Source: Procambarus clarkii (taxonomy: Eukaryota; Arthropoda; Malacostraca; Decapoda; Cambaridae). Taken from it: a DNA stretch of 64,000 nt. The notes below the pieces were generated by a model. That model searched no databases, was not told the origin of the DNA, and saw nothing but the letters and a program-made list of their open reading frames with translations. Shown one piece after another: positions 35,001 to 45,438 of the stretch (its first letter is position 1; each line of letters begins with the position of its first letter). The stretch is from contig NC_091193.1 in the NCBI RefSeq assembly GCF_040958095.1, forward strand, positions 19,530,722-19,594,721. Direction: 5' to 3'. The translations under genes and the position numbers were made by a program.

Positions 35001-38000
35001 CAATCTGAGCATCTGGCAGCATTTCAACAGTGCCACCATTGGCTTCTAAAGGCTAATGCAAAGAAATGGGAAATATTTTAGGGTAAACATATATATGTAT
35101 ACAATTAGTAAATATATAATACTGTACAGTAAAGTACTGTATACCAAAATAATATTTTCATTTGCTGCGCCACTACTAATTTTTCCTGTCACATTCGTAA
35201 TCTGTGGCTGCAATCTCTTAACATAACACTACTAATGAAATTGCCCTTTTTCACTTGTTTTCCCAACTTCTGTTGGACTTATGGCTAACGTGGCTAACGT
35301 GGCCAACGTGGCTAACCAGTAGCTAGTGGGAGTGTTACTTTAGCAGTCACTTGTGATGGTAAGGTATCTAGCAAATTCTATATACAGCATAACATATATA
35401 ATTAGTAGTAAGAGTCTATATTTATATTACCACACTGGTTTGAACGACATCATCATTAGTCCATTCCTGCTCCATTTCTTCTTTTTCCGTTCTTTTGGAA
35501 CTCTGAAGAATTTGTTTGATATTTGTCTGTAAGCAGGAAAGTAAACTGTGAATATTCTTCTGATATACTGAAGAACAAACTCCACTGGTATATTAATGCA
35601 AGCTATTCTCTTTTCCATTTATATTCTCTACTTTAAGGTCAAATAAAACTAATATGTACAATATTGAAAAAGAGGAAAAGATCTCTACTGCCTCATGAGT
35701 GGGAATATATTTAACTATTTATAGCAAGATTAAAATGCTTTTTACCATAAGGTACTAAGTTTACTTAACAGACAAGCTTAATTATAAAAGACAATTTTTA
35801 ATATTTAAAAAGCAGTAGTTAATGAAAGACTTTAAAATTAAGAAATAAATATTATATATTATTCACAGAACATTCATTTTATTAACTATTACTACTATAT
35901 TTATAGGAAACAAGATATTTTAAGATCTTTCACACGAGAGGGATACAGAGTACCACATGAACGTTATACAATTCAACTGCATTAGAATCTCAGTCTAACA
36001 ACAGAGGTAACCACAAAATACAGCTTTGGACAAATCAAATTTTTGACAGCCACACTAGTTCAAACAACATACCACATCACTAATACAATTGACACAGTAA
36101 TGATGGTAATGTCTTGAATATACATCACATCTGATAGCAAGAACAGATTTATACATAAGCCTTCTGTCTTGTAAACAAAAAAGTGGGGATGGGGGAGCCA
36201 CTACCACGAGAGCGAGAGTAAATCCCCTGCTGTGGGAATGGGGGAGGATTCACCTATGGCTGCAAAAGTGGGGATGGAAGGGGGGTGGTGAGAATCATGG
36301 GTAAATCACTAAAATAATACATTTTAATGAGGGGCAATCCATTGCCATGGACAAATCCACTACCCCAGAAGGGTAGTGGATTTGGGAAGGGAAGGATCCA
36401 CTACCATGGGAAAAACGAGGGGAGGATCCACTACCATGGGAAAACGAGGGGGGAGGGAGGATCCACTACCATGGGAAAACGAGGGGGGAGGGAGGATCCA
36501 CTACCATGGAAAAACAAGGGGAGGGGAGGATTAAACTTCCATGGGAAAACAAAGGGAGGGGAGGATTAAACTTCCATGGGGAAAATGAGGGGAGGGGAGG
36601 ATTAAACTACCATGGGGAAAATGATGGGAGGGGAGGATTAAACTACCATGAGGAAAATGAGGGGAGGGGAGGATTACTACCATGGGGAAAATGAGGGGAG
36701 GGGAGGATTAAACTACCATGGGAAAACGAGGGAGAGGAGGATTAAACTACCATGTGAAAACAAGGGAGAAGAGGATTAAACTACCATGCAAAAACGAGGG
36801 AGAGGAGAGTTAAACTACCATTGGAAAATGAGTGAGGGGAGGATCCACTACCATGGGAAAACGAGGGGAGAAGGGATCCACTATTCATGGAACATGGGGA
36901 GGGGGATCTACTACTACTGGGAACGAGGGAAAATCCACTCCCCCCACAAACATAGGGGGGGGGGGGATCCTCTGCCCCACGAACAAGAGGGAGACCCACT
37001 GTTCCACGAACAAGGGGGGATGCACTGCCCCACGAACAAGGGGGGGCCCCACTGCCCCATGAACAAGAGGGGAGCAAAAGCTGCCAGTGCTCCATGAACA
37101 AGAGGGGGGGGGGGAAGCTGCCAGTGCCCCATGAACAAGAAGGAAGCTGCTATTGCCCCATGAACAAGGGGGAAGCTGCTATTGCCCCATGAACAAGGGG
37201 GAAGCTGCTATTGCCCCCATGAACAAAGGGGGGAGCCACTGCCCAATATGAATTGTTAAAATGAGTGCCAGATTGCATCAGATTTCTGATAATCAGGCAA
37301 AATTAATGTTTTCATTCAATTGCGAAATACTAATAGCTTACCATAACATTGTTGTAGAAAGTGGCAGTTTGTGGGCAGTAAAGAGGGCCGGGAGACTGAT
37401 CTTGACCCTGGAGTTTATTGTAAGAGCTGGCACTTTCTCCCAAGGCAAGGGAATCTACACATTTAACACTTCTTTTACCATTTCTGCAGTAACAAGCATA
37501 TCACTGAACTACTATGCTTAAAATATTAGCTACTACAGTATAAATAATTAAATGAAGACTACAGTTTCACTCTTATAGCGGCATGTATAGATTCACTGAA
37601 CATATAATAATATTTATTATTTTATACCCTTTTCCCTCCTTTCATCATTATTACTAGCCTTTAAATTATATAACACCAAGTTAAATTGAATTAATTATAA
37701 GAAGTTTAGCCTAGTTTCAGAAGTATGATATCTGAATACTGAAATGCAACATTTCTTTAGTCTTATCAAAAATAAATAAGGGACTAGGAGAAAAAGGAAT
37801 TCCCCACTTTTCCTTATTCAAAAATACAGAAAAAGGTGAAAGAAAAAAAAGAAAAATGGTGGCATTTTGTTTGTTTTGCAAATACAAATATTTTTAGTGC
37901 ATTTCCTGTGATCATTGTTAAGATAGGGTATTAGGATATTTTGATTAGGGCAGACAATTTTCTATTTCATACAAGATCTGCCTATAATACAAGATTAATT

Positions 38001-41000
38001 ATGAAAATTATAGTAATTATTGTACAGTATATCAAATTCTTAATAAGATGCCAAGGCATATAATATAAATATGAGTACCTTTGGATACAATATTCAACAT
38101 TTGCAAGCATACCTGAGATAATCATTTTCTTCTGAAACACTCCTGGTGTGGTACTTAGACACATTGACAGGAACGGCCTGGCGAGAGCTTGGGTCACCGT
38201 CATCTGATGAATCATCCCCTGGCTCCGATGACTCTGAGCCATTGTTGAGCAAAACTGAATTTATTCCAGCTGAATTGATTTTCTGTCTGCTTTGGTGTTT
38301 ACTTGCATCCCTGTTCTCTTTAGACCTATTCCTAGATGCATTGTTTGACTGTACTGCTTTACTACATTTGGGTCTCCTGGAATAATCTGGACCAGTCTCA
38401 CTAGGGGAAACACACGCATCACTATTTCTAATGGAATCGACCAGCTCTGACCAAGATAAATCTGTGTTCACTCCTACAGATCTTGTTTCTAGTATGACAC
38501 TGGCTGATGTTTGTGTAGAAATTTCTTTATGAGAGCTTTCTTGAGTGGAATTAGTTTTATTAACATATAATCCTTTATTATTTGGCACTTCATTTGTCCT
38601 TGCATCTCTGAGTGATTCAATCCCATGCTGCTTTTCCATGACATTCTCTAAAGCTTTAGTCAACTTCAAAATCTGTTGGCTTTGGTCTTCTATTAGACGA
38701 TACACCATTGGATCTGTAGGACTGTAAAACATGTGACCAACAGAATGAGGAGAGCAGTTTGGCGAGCCTGCATGGGCCCATCCTTCATTAATAGGAACAC
38801 TGTACCTTTTGTCTTGGAAAACATGATTAGTTTGAGCAGTTTGTAAAGGAAGAGAAGTGGAAATCTGTGAAAAGTGATCCTGATGAACATTCCTCATCTT
38901 TTCTTGAGCCTGGCCTTGACTGTTAGTAGACAATCTTGACTGATAAACAGCTGCATGTGAGGGATTAATATTTTCTCTGTTGTTAGTGTTCTGAAGTACA
39001 TTGGAGTTTTTTTTAGTCATACTTAATTCTGTTATTACAGGATATGAAAATTTTTCTTGAACAGGTACATTAGTTATTAAAGGTGGAATTACAGATCCAC
39101 TTCTGAAAATGTATTGGTTAACATTCTGATCCAACTGTGGCTGTGAAGGTCTCAAAGTGTCTGCAACTGAAGCAGTGTGGATTTGTTCAACAGAAGTTGA
39201 ATTTCCAGTTAATGGAGAGTCTTTTTGTTTTAAAACATGAGACCCTAAATCATATAAAACTATATTTGTTGGAATTTTCTGTGCAGGACTGTACACCTTG
39301 GGATTATATGGCTTTTCATTTACAGATGATGTAATAGATAGACTGTTATGAGGTGGAGTTGAAACACATTTTGGGTGGTATGCCTGTGAATTTTTAAGCA
39401 TCCTCTCACTAGCAACATTGGCCATTACATTACTCTGTGCATATGTAGAAGAGGATTCAAAATGAACACTTTTAATCTGTAAATTCTTTGGGGAGGAGTT
39501 GGTATTGTTATTTTTTCTCCGGGCATCTACCACATCAAACATGGGAGGACTCTTTACGTTAGTGCTTATATTTTGATTGCTGAACTGTCCTTTATCTTGC
39601 CTTAAATGATTACCAAATGGCGATTCTTTTCCATTCTGAATACCACGTTTTGACGCTTGCCAAATGAGACTGTCATCACTATCAAACATCAAAGACACTT
39701 CAGGTACCACAGGCTTGTGCGTACTTAGCTGCAAAGAGATATTATTAATTTCACTATGTAAACATTACAATTAAACCTACAAGCACATGAAACATTGTAG
39801 CCCATTCTCTCGCATGAGGCTGTACGTAATTGTTTTACTTAATCTGAACTACCTGCTTGCCTTTATCAAGGGCATACCTGACTGAATTCAGCACCCAATT
39901 TTAAATACAGTACAGTATACTTCTCATTATTCCATCCATTGTGATATCCTTTATAACATTTATATAATTCGACCTGAAAATTTTAAACAATGCCCATGGA
40001 ACTAGTAATAATACAATACTATTGCTAAAGATGAATAATACATACAGTTTACGAGATTTTAAATAAACATGTTTTGCAAACAAAATCTCTATTATCGATA
40101 TTAAATTATATTTTAGTTTTAATATTTAGAGTAAACTTTGAAAATGGTCTGCACATACTATTCCAAGCCTAATGTGGCTGTGGGCATATTAGTGGTGGTA
40201 GTGTGAAAAGTGAGTGTCATAGAGTACATAAAAGGAATGAGTAATTAAGGAGTAGTAAAGCGAGAGTTATACTCACAATGTCAGTGCTTCCCTATAATCC
40301 TTGACAAACATTTTTGAAGCTTTTGATAATTCACTACCCTCAAAATTTATTCCATCTGTATACCTTTATTTTCTTAACTTGTATCTTATGGTCTCTTACT
40401 CTTTGATAGTTTACAAATTAATCCTTGTCAATTTTTATTAAATTGTCACAATTTTTTTACTTGGTGATTGTTATAGCTTGTAACTATTCGAGGTCCCCAA
40501 TAGGCTTCTTCAATGGCCTGGCCCAACTCCAATTTACGCTTTGTGAATCTAAATCACTTAGTCCCTGTGGCGAAGTGGTAACACACTCGCCTGGCGTTTC
40601 ATGAGCACTTTGGCCCAGGTTTGTATCCTGGCCGGGGAGCATTTACTTGGAGCCAATACTTAACTGTTCTGTTTGGTGGGTTGTATTCCAAGGAAAATTA
40701 GGATTAAGGACTTGCCCGAAATGCTATGCGTGCTAGAGGCTGTACAAGAATGTACAAGGGTTATCTCTTGTATATATAAATCAATACAAAAAATATAAAA
40801 TAAATAAAACTTTATATGATTATTAAAAGACCTGAGAATATGTCCAGAATAAAGTTTTCGAACCTGCTAGTCTAAATGGCACATTCTTATTTGACAGGCT
40901 TCCCAGTCTATGTCAAATTGAAGCCACAAGTACCAACAATTGTAATTCATCTTTATCTATTCTTACTATAATCTCTCTCATGATCATTACAATCCCCTTC

Positions 41001-41539
41001 TCTTTTGGCAGCTAGCTCTTACTTTGTCCATGTGTTGCTTGCTAGTGGACTATAGGCACTAGTGCTTATCAATTTAACATCCTGATTACGGATCAGGATT
41101 ATACTTTTCATACTCTATATGCATATAATTGATATACCAGGTAAATAAATCATCAATCTAAACAATATCACGCGTTACGTGAATTATGTAATTTATCAAA
41201 TTATTCACCACATATACTCTTATAAATAAAATGAAACAAGCGATAAACAATCAATCAGTGAAACGTCCGAGGATAACACAGGAAGTGTCAGCAAAGTCAG
41301 ACACTGTGTTGACAGATACCAAACACAGCCATCACAACCTTTCAGAGCACCTACACCCAGTGAAATTATAAATATTCACTTTTTATTTTTTCACTTCCCC
41401 CATAGATACTAATAGGCAAGTACTATTAGATAAGTACCAACTAATTAAATGTGCATGTGCATATAACTGTACTGTACCATACCTCAAGGGCAGTTGGTTT
41501 TGGAGGTGGTGCCAATCTTGGAGCTGCATCATCATCCAT
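31920..41539 (-). CDS. STIL: STIL/Ana2 centriole duplication factor (seven coding exons)
   Basis: Coding exons, 5' to 3' on the minus strand: 41539-41483, 39728-38113, 37483-37342, 35526-35431, 35052-34928, 34419-34256 and 32098-31920. All borders are GT/AG and all phases agree; total 2379 bases, 792 residues. STIL (Ana2 in flies, SAS-5 in worms) is activated by PLK4 and recruits SAS-6 to start procentriole assembly. The protein opens MDDDAAPRLAPPPKP, a CPAP/Sas-4-binding type proline motif, followed by VPEVSLMFDSD, paralleling human PRPIPSP..VPELSLVLD (recalled). A short central coiled coil lies at about 358-387, and a C-terminal STAN module covers about 650-792, ending IATKKFLDRYGLQEN. The long vertebrate N-terminal domain is absent, and two in-frame TAA codons just upstream of the ATG support this start. 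Confidence 0.93.
32320..32648 (+). mobile_element. LINE C-terminal fragment and 3' tail in STIL intron 6
   Basis: A plus-strand frame reads LMEPYPAPYRPNCIVPLTTL then HLVECPNFQDNRM, and ends with the family tail (GATGGTGTTACATAGTC..TTGATAATTACTTACTTG). It is the same family as 17666-18300, inserted antisense to STIL. Confidence 0.75.
32650..33900. other. Repeat-like region in STIL intron 6 with a 21-base G run
   Basis: A CT/GT-rich segment with long anonymous open frames and no recognised domain. A homopolymer of about 21 G lies at 33177-33197, and a shorter G run near 33880. The composition resembles the retroelement fossils at 61.7-63.7 kb, but I could not establish a match. Confidence 0.4.
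33925..34045 (-). mobile_element. Palindromic repeat element, deleted copy
   Basis: Contains CGCAGATGAAACGTCACAAT then GTGGCTGAAA, an internal deletion, AATGGTCCAGAACGGGCC and TTTCTAGTATGTGGTTTGGTCAACA. It is the same element as at 8669-8874 and 50962-51132, with one arm lost. It lies in STIL intron 6. Confidence 0.7.
34256..35052 (-). CDS. STIL: STIL exons 5 and 6: first part of the STAN module
   Basis: Exon 5 (35052-34928) encodes PLEANGG..PDAQIEAVRKQLMQFGISF, aligned with human ATLKQLRSLGVKI. Exon 6 (34419-34256) encodes a Tyr/Met-rich stretch and ETDATAAKYLTDSQLAAIA, aligned with human [20 protein letters not shown]. In flies the STAN module binds the SAS-6 coiled coil once phosphorylated by PLK4. 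Intron 5 (34927-34420) separates them, with phase 2 and a clean TTTCAG acceptor. Confidence 0.9.
35281..35319. repeat. Four-copy 9-bp tandem repeat
   Basis: GGCTAACGT repeated four times with one substitution, in STIL intron 4. Confidence 0.8.
36330..37255. repeat. Degenerate minisatellite (~30-37 bp units) in STIL intron 3
   Basis: More than 20 units built on CTACCATGGGAAAACGAGGGG with GGATCCA or GGATTAAA spacers from about 36340 to 36920. They change gradually into a CATGAACAAGGGGGGA..CTGC series up to about 37250. Several units contain CCATGG and GGATCC. The frames seen on both strands (Gly/Glu/Asn-rich; Ser/Pro/Trp-rich) are repeat products. It lies between STIL exons 3 and 4. Confidence 0.9.
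38113..39728 (-). CDS. STIL: STIL exon 2: linker and PLK4-binding type coiled coil
   Basis: One 1616-base exon encodes two thirds of the protein. It starts right after the splice junction at LSTHKPVVPEVSLMFD and is mostly Asn/Ser/Gln-rich and presumably disordered. The segment DPMVYRLIEDQSQQILKLTK (about residues 357-376) continues as a short heptad-like helix and corresponds to human SPDAYRFLTEQDRQLRLLQ (recalled), the coiled coil used for oligomerisation and PLK4 polo-box binding. The conserved patch STQTSASVILETRSVGVNTD follows near 420. The tail is acidic (SSDDGDPSS). The open frame extends two codons beyond each splice border into intron. Confidence 0.92.
39729..41482 (-). other. STIL intron 1
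   Basis: Bounded on the minus strand by GTATGG after ..CTTGAG and TTTGCAG before CTAAGT, phase 0. It holds the SINE at 40560-40800. The rest is AT-rich with no coding signal. Confidence 0.8.
40560..40802 (+). mobile_element. tRNA-derived SINE
   Basis: The head folds like a tRNA gene: the A-box-like TGGCGAAGTGGT (40568-40579), the B-box-like GGTTTGTATCC, and a T-arm CCAGG/CCTGG stem. The body follows (GGAGCATTTACTTGGAGCC, CTTAACTGTTCTGTTTGG), then TTGCCCGAAATGCTATGCGT and GGCTGTACAAGAATGTACAA, and an A-rich end. Homologous pieces lie at 24110-24345 and 56345-56400. The extended body and lack of an acceptor-stem match rule out a functional tRNA. Confidence 0.8.
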
Positions 41540-41689
41540 TATGGTTCCTTATTAGGCTCCTTTCTTAAGACTAAAGCAAAAAATGGTAAAATAAAATTAG
41601 TAGAGCAGATTAATAATATATTATAATTAATAATAATAATAATAAAATTATTAATATCCCAACACTTTATAATTATTATTATAAAGTGT

Positions 41690-41965
41690 TGGGCTATTAA
41701 AAGTCCAACACCTTTCAACACTCTCCTGCTACATGTAAGGAGCATAACTGGCCGGCCTCTCAGCATTCAAGAGAGAAAGAGAACTCGACAAACACCTCCA
41801 AAGAATACCTGATCAACCAGGCTGTGATTCATCATACATGAGGCTGTGAGCAGCCATGTCCAACAGCCTGGTTGACCAGATGACCAACTAGGAGGCCTGG
41901 TCGGAGACCGGCCTGCAGGGCTGTTGATCCCTGGAAGCTACACAAGGTAACCACAAGGTAAAGCA
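41690..41965 (+). mobile_element. LINE 3' end (ACCAGGCTGTGATTC family)
   Basis: Contains CTGATCAACCAGGCTGTGAT, AGCAGCCATGTCCAACAGCC, TGGTTGACCAGATGACCAAC, GGAGGCCTGGTCGGAGACCG and ends in AGGTAACCACAAGGTA. The preceding bases encode remnants of an ORF end (ITGRPLSIQERKR). A related antisense piece lies at 29925-30003. It sits upstream of STIL exon 1, across its probable leader. Confidence 0.65.
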
Positions 41966-42435
41966 ACCACCCAGCCATTCCTAATAGTGGAAAAGATGTT
42001 GCAATGACATATGAATTTTACAGCAGTGATGTCACACTAATAGCAAACCTGCTTATGGAATGTTTATCTAGTTGAATACCGTTTCATTATTTCTAATAGC
42101 AGTGCATCTGTGAAGGCGAGGTCAGGGTTCTGATTTAGATTCTCATATACACTGTAAGATAAACAATGATGCACATAGTTTATATCCTTGTTCACTGCAC
42201 ATGATACCAAGCATGCTGTAAAATTTGGCTGGTTTTCAACTTTTACATCTACTAGACAGTTCTGTATACAACGAATTCAAAACCCTTATGCAGGGATTTT
42301 TTTTCCATTATCTTGATATGGGGTAATTTTATGTTTCGAGTACTGTAAACTGCTGGACCTAAAAAAAATTACAAGGAATCCCTCAAGTTACATTTTAAAC
42401 ATGTAAATTTGCTGTGTTAAAAACCTCGTGCTTAC

Positions 42436-42510
42436 CGTGTTGTTGTATATTTAGTTAGGGGCGACGACGTGGAATGAATGTGTATGGCGCCTCTGGAGCA
42501 ACAACCTACT
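42436..42510 (-). promoter_or_regulatory. Candidate STIL 5' untranslated exon and promoter
   Basis: On the minus strand the sequence ..ATATACAACAACACG is followed by GTAAGC at 42435-42430, a good donor. The segment is GC-richer than its surroundings (GGCGCCATACAC, CACGTCGTCGCC). A spliced leader ending here would join upstream of the STIL ATG at 41539. I saw no matching TATA box. Confidence 0.3.
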
Positions 42511-42842
42511 TTCCTTTACTATTAAAAACTATTTTTATGGCAAATATGTATTTTTAGTATTTTTATGACAATTTGTGAAACTAAAACAACTAACAACTCG
42601 TGTCCCATCTGGGGGTTTGAAATGTGTAAACATCGTGTCCGATTCCGTGAGAACGACTACGACAACGCTGGCATATTATGTTCGTCTGGTAATTTAAACA
42701 GTGGATTTTTTTATTTATTTCAACTTGCTATTTGGAATTTTTATATACTTTTATAAATTATATATATAAAATATGAATTAAATTGGTATTTATTTGTCAC
42801 CGTCAACTAACGGGCATTTATTTACCTTTATATGTAGTGCTG

Positions 42843-43105
42843 TCAATTCAATTCAATTCAATTTCTTTCTTTATTATGCACCCCATACCCATCCCGTGGG
42901 CGGAGACCAATATGGGAAGGAATCCACAGGAGACAAACTCTGACTCCATCATTGATTATTTTATTATATCTGTGTCTAGCTTCAGAGATAAGCACGTCAC
43001 AGTTATGCTTTAGGGAGCTGAGGGCAGTCAAGGATGACAGGGAGTCACTTACAAATAGCGAGTCAACTTTGGATTCATATCAACCCCGGAATTCCCGATT
43101 GTGAG
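42843..43105 (-). mobile_element. LINE 3' tail, antisense
   Basis: On the minus strand this ends in CCCACGGGATGGGTATGGGG, TGCATAATAAAGAAAGAAA and an ATTGAATTGAATTG tail. It matches the tails at 44205-44350, 46400-46530 and 60990-61110. Confidence 0.65.
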
Positions 43106-44200
43106 GCGAAATCGAACTACTATATACTCTCTTACCAGTTCAGTGTCTTACGAGTTATGTTAACTTGTTTCCATTTCATATATTCTAGTCCTTTATAAGA
43201 AAGTATATAATTATTTTTGACAGCCTACACACTCCTCTTGTATCTTGGTAAACCGGTTATATTGTCGAGGTCACTAGAATGTTGGTGGCCCCTCAGGTAA
43301 ATATCACTCGATCAAATGTGTCAATTTTCTGCATCTAAACTCGTGTTGCCGAACCGTTACAGTTTATCCTCAAAGATATTCCACCATTCTCTTCCCTGAA
43401 TAATTTATCCGATACTTGGCACTGCTCTCACCAATGGGTCGGCTGCAGAGGTAAAATGTACCTACTTGCGGCTGATGACAGTCATTAATGATCTGTGCAA
43501 ATTAAGATCCATAATGGTCTAAGCTCTAAGAGACTTTTACATCATCGTTTCTATTTTAGGTACTTTGGCTGTGTTATTAGCACGGTGTTTATTAAAGTCA
43601 TGCAAGGCGTTTTTAAGACATGTTAAGAAACATGGCATCAGCCCCTCAGGTAAGAATAAATGAACTAGTGTATTGAGTACTGGGGCATGAGTACGGAATG
43701 TTATACACATGTACCAAATGAATAAACATTTTCTGTACTTCACTCAATATATTTCAAATAAATGTAAAGGAACTTTATGAAGCATTTTAAATAAAACAAA
43801 TGTTAAATAATCTTCTTTAATACCATTCTAGGTATATTACTATATATTATTATTTGTTATATTGTCTCATTTAATTTTATCAGAAATTCGTATAACCATC
43901 TTATTTTAAATCGTTATACTTTATTTACAATTGTCGTTAGTGCTTTTATTAACTATAGACGCTTTTTGTTTAACTTTTGAGTAGTTTAAATTTATATTGC
44001 TAACATAATTTATCTTATCCTGAACAACCATACACTTGCAACTGCTGCAAATACCAATACAAACACATTTGTCTCTATAATAAACTATATTGTACTGCAA
44101 TATGGTGAGTTACATAATAGTTAACTATAATTGTATTTACATGTACATTATTTTTTAAATTATATATAGTGAAAAGTTTGAATTAAGAATATTCCTAAAC
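43106..44200. other. Gene-free intergenic stretch
   Basis: AT-rich sequence between LINE tails, with no recognisable coding frame, RNA gene or repeat unit. Confidence 0.45.
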
Positions 44201-44204
44201 GCAT

Positions 44205-44995
44205 TAATTCAATTTCTTTCTTTATTATGCACCCCATACCCATCCCGTGGGCGGTGGTGTAAAGGATTACAGAGGCACATAATCGGTTCAGGAACTGAAC
44301 CCTCTAGTTCGTTTAGCTAAGCAAATAACAATCTTTTGATGCTAGTTACACAATTATTAATGTTATATATACAGGTACACATACTCATGTATACATGTAC
44401 ATATACATACGTATATATACATACACATACATATTTAATCACCCACACAAATACACACATCATTAATCTTTTATGCCACAAGTGATTCAACAAGAGGCTC
44501 ACAACTGTCACTATACAAGGCACTTTACATCTATGATGAGTCGCACAGTTACTATTACTAGTCTTGCTGCACACCCACCCAACTGGGCGGCAGCTTTACA
44601 GTCATGTGCATGCATTACTTACAGTAAGCAAATTTTGGTTACTTCGCTAAGATTTCGGGCAGCACATCATTATGATTGAAGTACTTACACATTTCTTGGA
44701 CACTATTGATGGTGTTATCTCTAAATTCCGCGATTTTTTCACATTCCATTATATAATGACGCAAAGTATGCGAAGATTTCTGCTGACAGAGTTTACATTT
44801 AGTCAAATCTACATTAGCAGATGTTACAAATTCCCAGAGATACTTGTAGCCGAGCCTAAGCCTAGCAGTGGTAACATCTAGAAATCTGCTAACCTTATTG
44901 GATGACTCATAGACGTGCGGTACATCCTGCATAATAGAATGATGATAGATGGAGGAACTGGTGTGAATTTCACTTTGCCTCAAGTCTCCGAAATT
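44205..44995 (-). mobile_element. LINE C-terminal region with 3' UTR and tail
   Basis: A minus-strand frame (44983-44639) carries [16 protein letters not shown], a CKLCQQKSSHTLRHYIMECE zinc-like segment and FRDNTINSVQEM, typical of the end of RNase H-bearing LINEs. It is followed by the 3' UTR with GCTTAGCTAAACGAACTAG and CGTGGGATGGGTATGGGGTG, ending AATTGAATTAATG at 44205. The C-terminal frame is uninterrupted for 114 residues, so this copy is relatively young. Confidence 0.75.
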
Positions 44996-45438
44996 TAGTT
45001 GAATGCATTATATAGGCTACTTTGTCTACTGTTTTTATATTAAATTTCATAAACAATAATAACTTAAAACTCATGTCTTCGTTAGATTTTATTAATGCCT
45101 AACATTCACTTGTTTTGTCTTATTAACAAGCTTAGGTATATACACAACAATTTGCTGCTACCTATATGAAAGATTACACAGTGTAGATCAAAAACTAGCT
45201 ATACTTTCATCTAATATTCCCCACTCGACTTGGAACGTGCATCAACTATTTTAAATTTGTTATATACAATTCTTAGATCATATTTATGGGGGGGGGGGGG
45301 AGGTTAGGTTTCAGGATCATATATCAAAAGTAACAAACATCTTTTTAGCATGGTTCTTGGGTGATGCAGGGGTGAATATTTTCTTCCCTGGATATATGGC
45401 AGCGTTCCAGCAATAGAACAGTATATATATACATCCTA

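Noticed and set aside
36327-37138. Gly/Asn/His-rich and Ser/Pro/Trp-rich frames on both strands
   Set aside because: Produced by the STIL intron 3 minisatellite.
40560-40640. Possible functional tRNA gene
   Set aside because: A and B boxes are present but the acceptor stem does not pair and the sequence runs into a SINE body.
41539-41560. Upstream extension of the STIL start codon
   Set aside because: Two TAA codons lie in frame just before the ATG.
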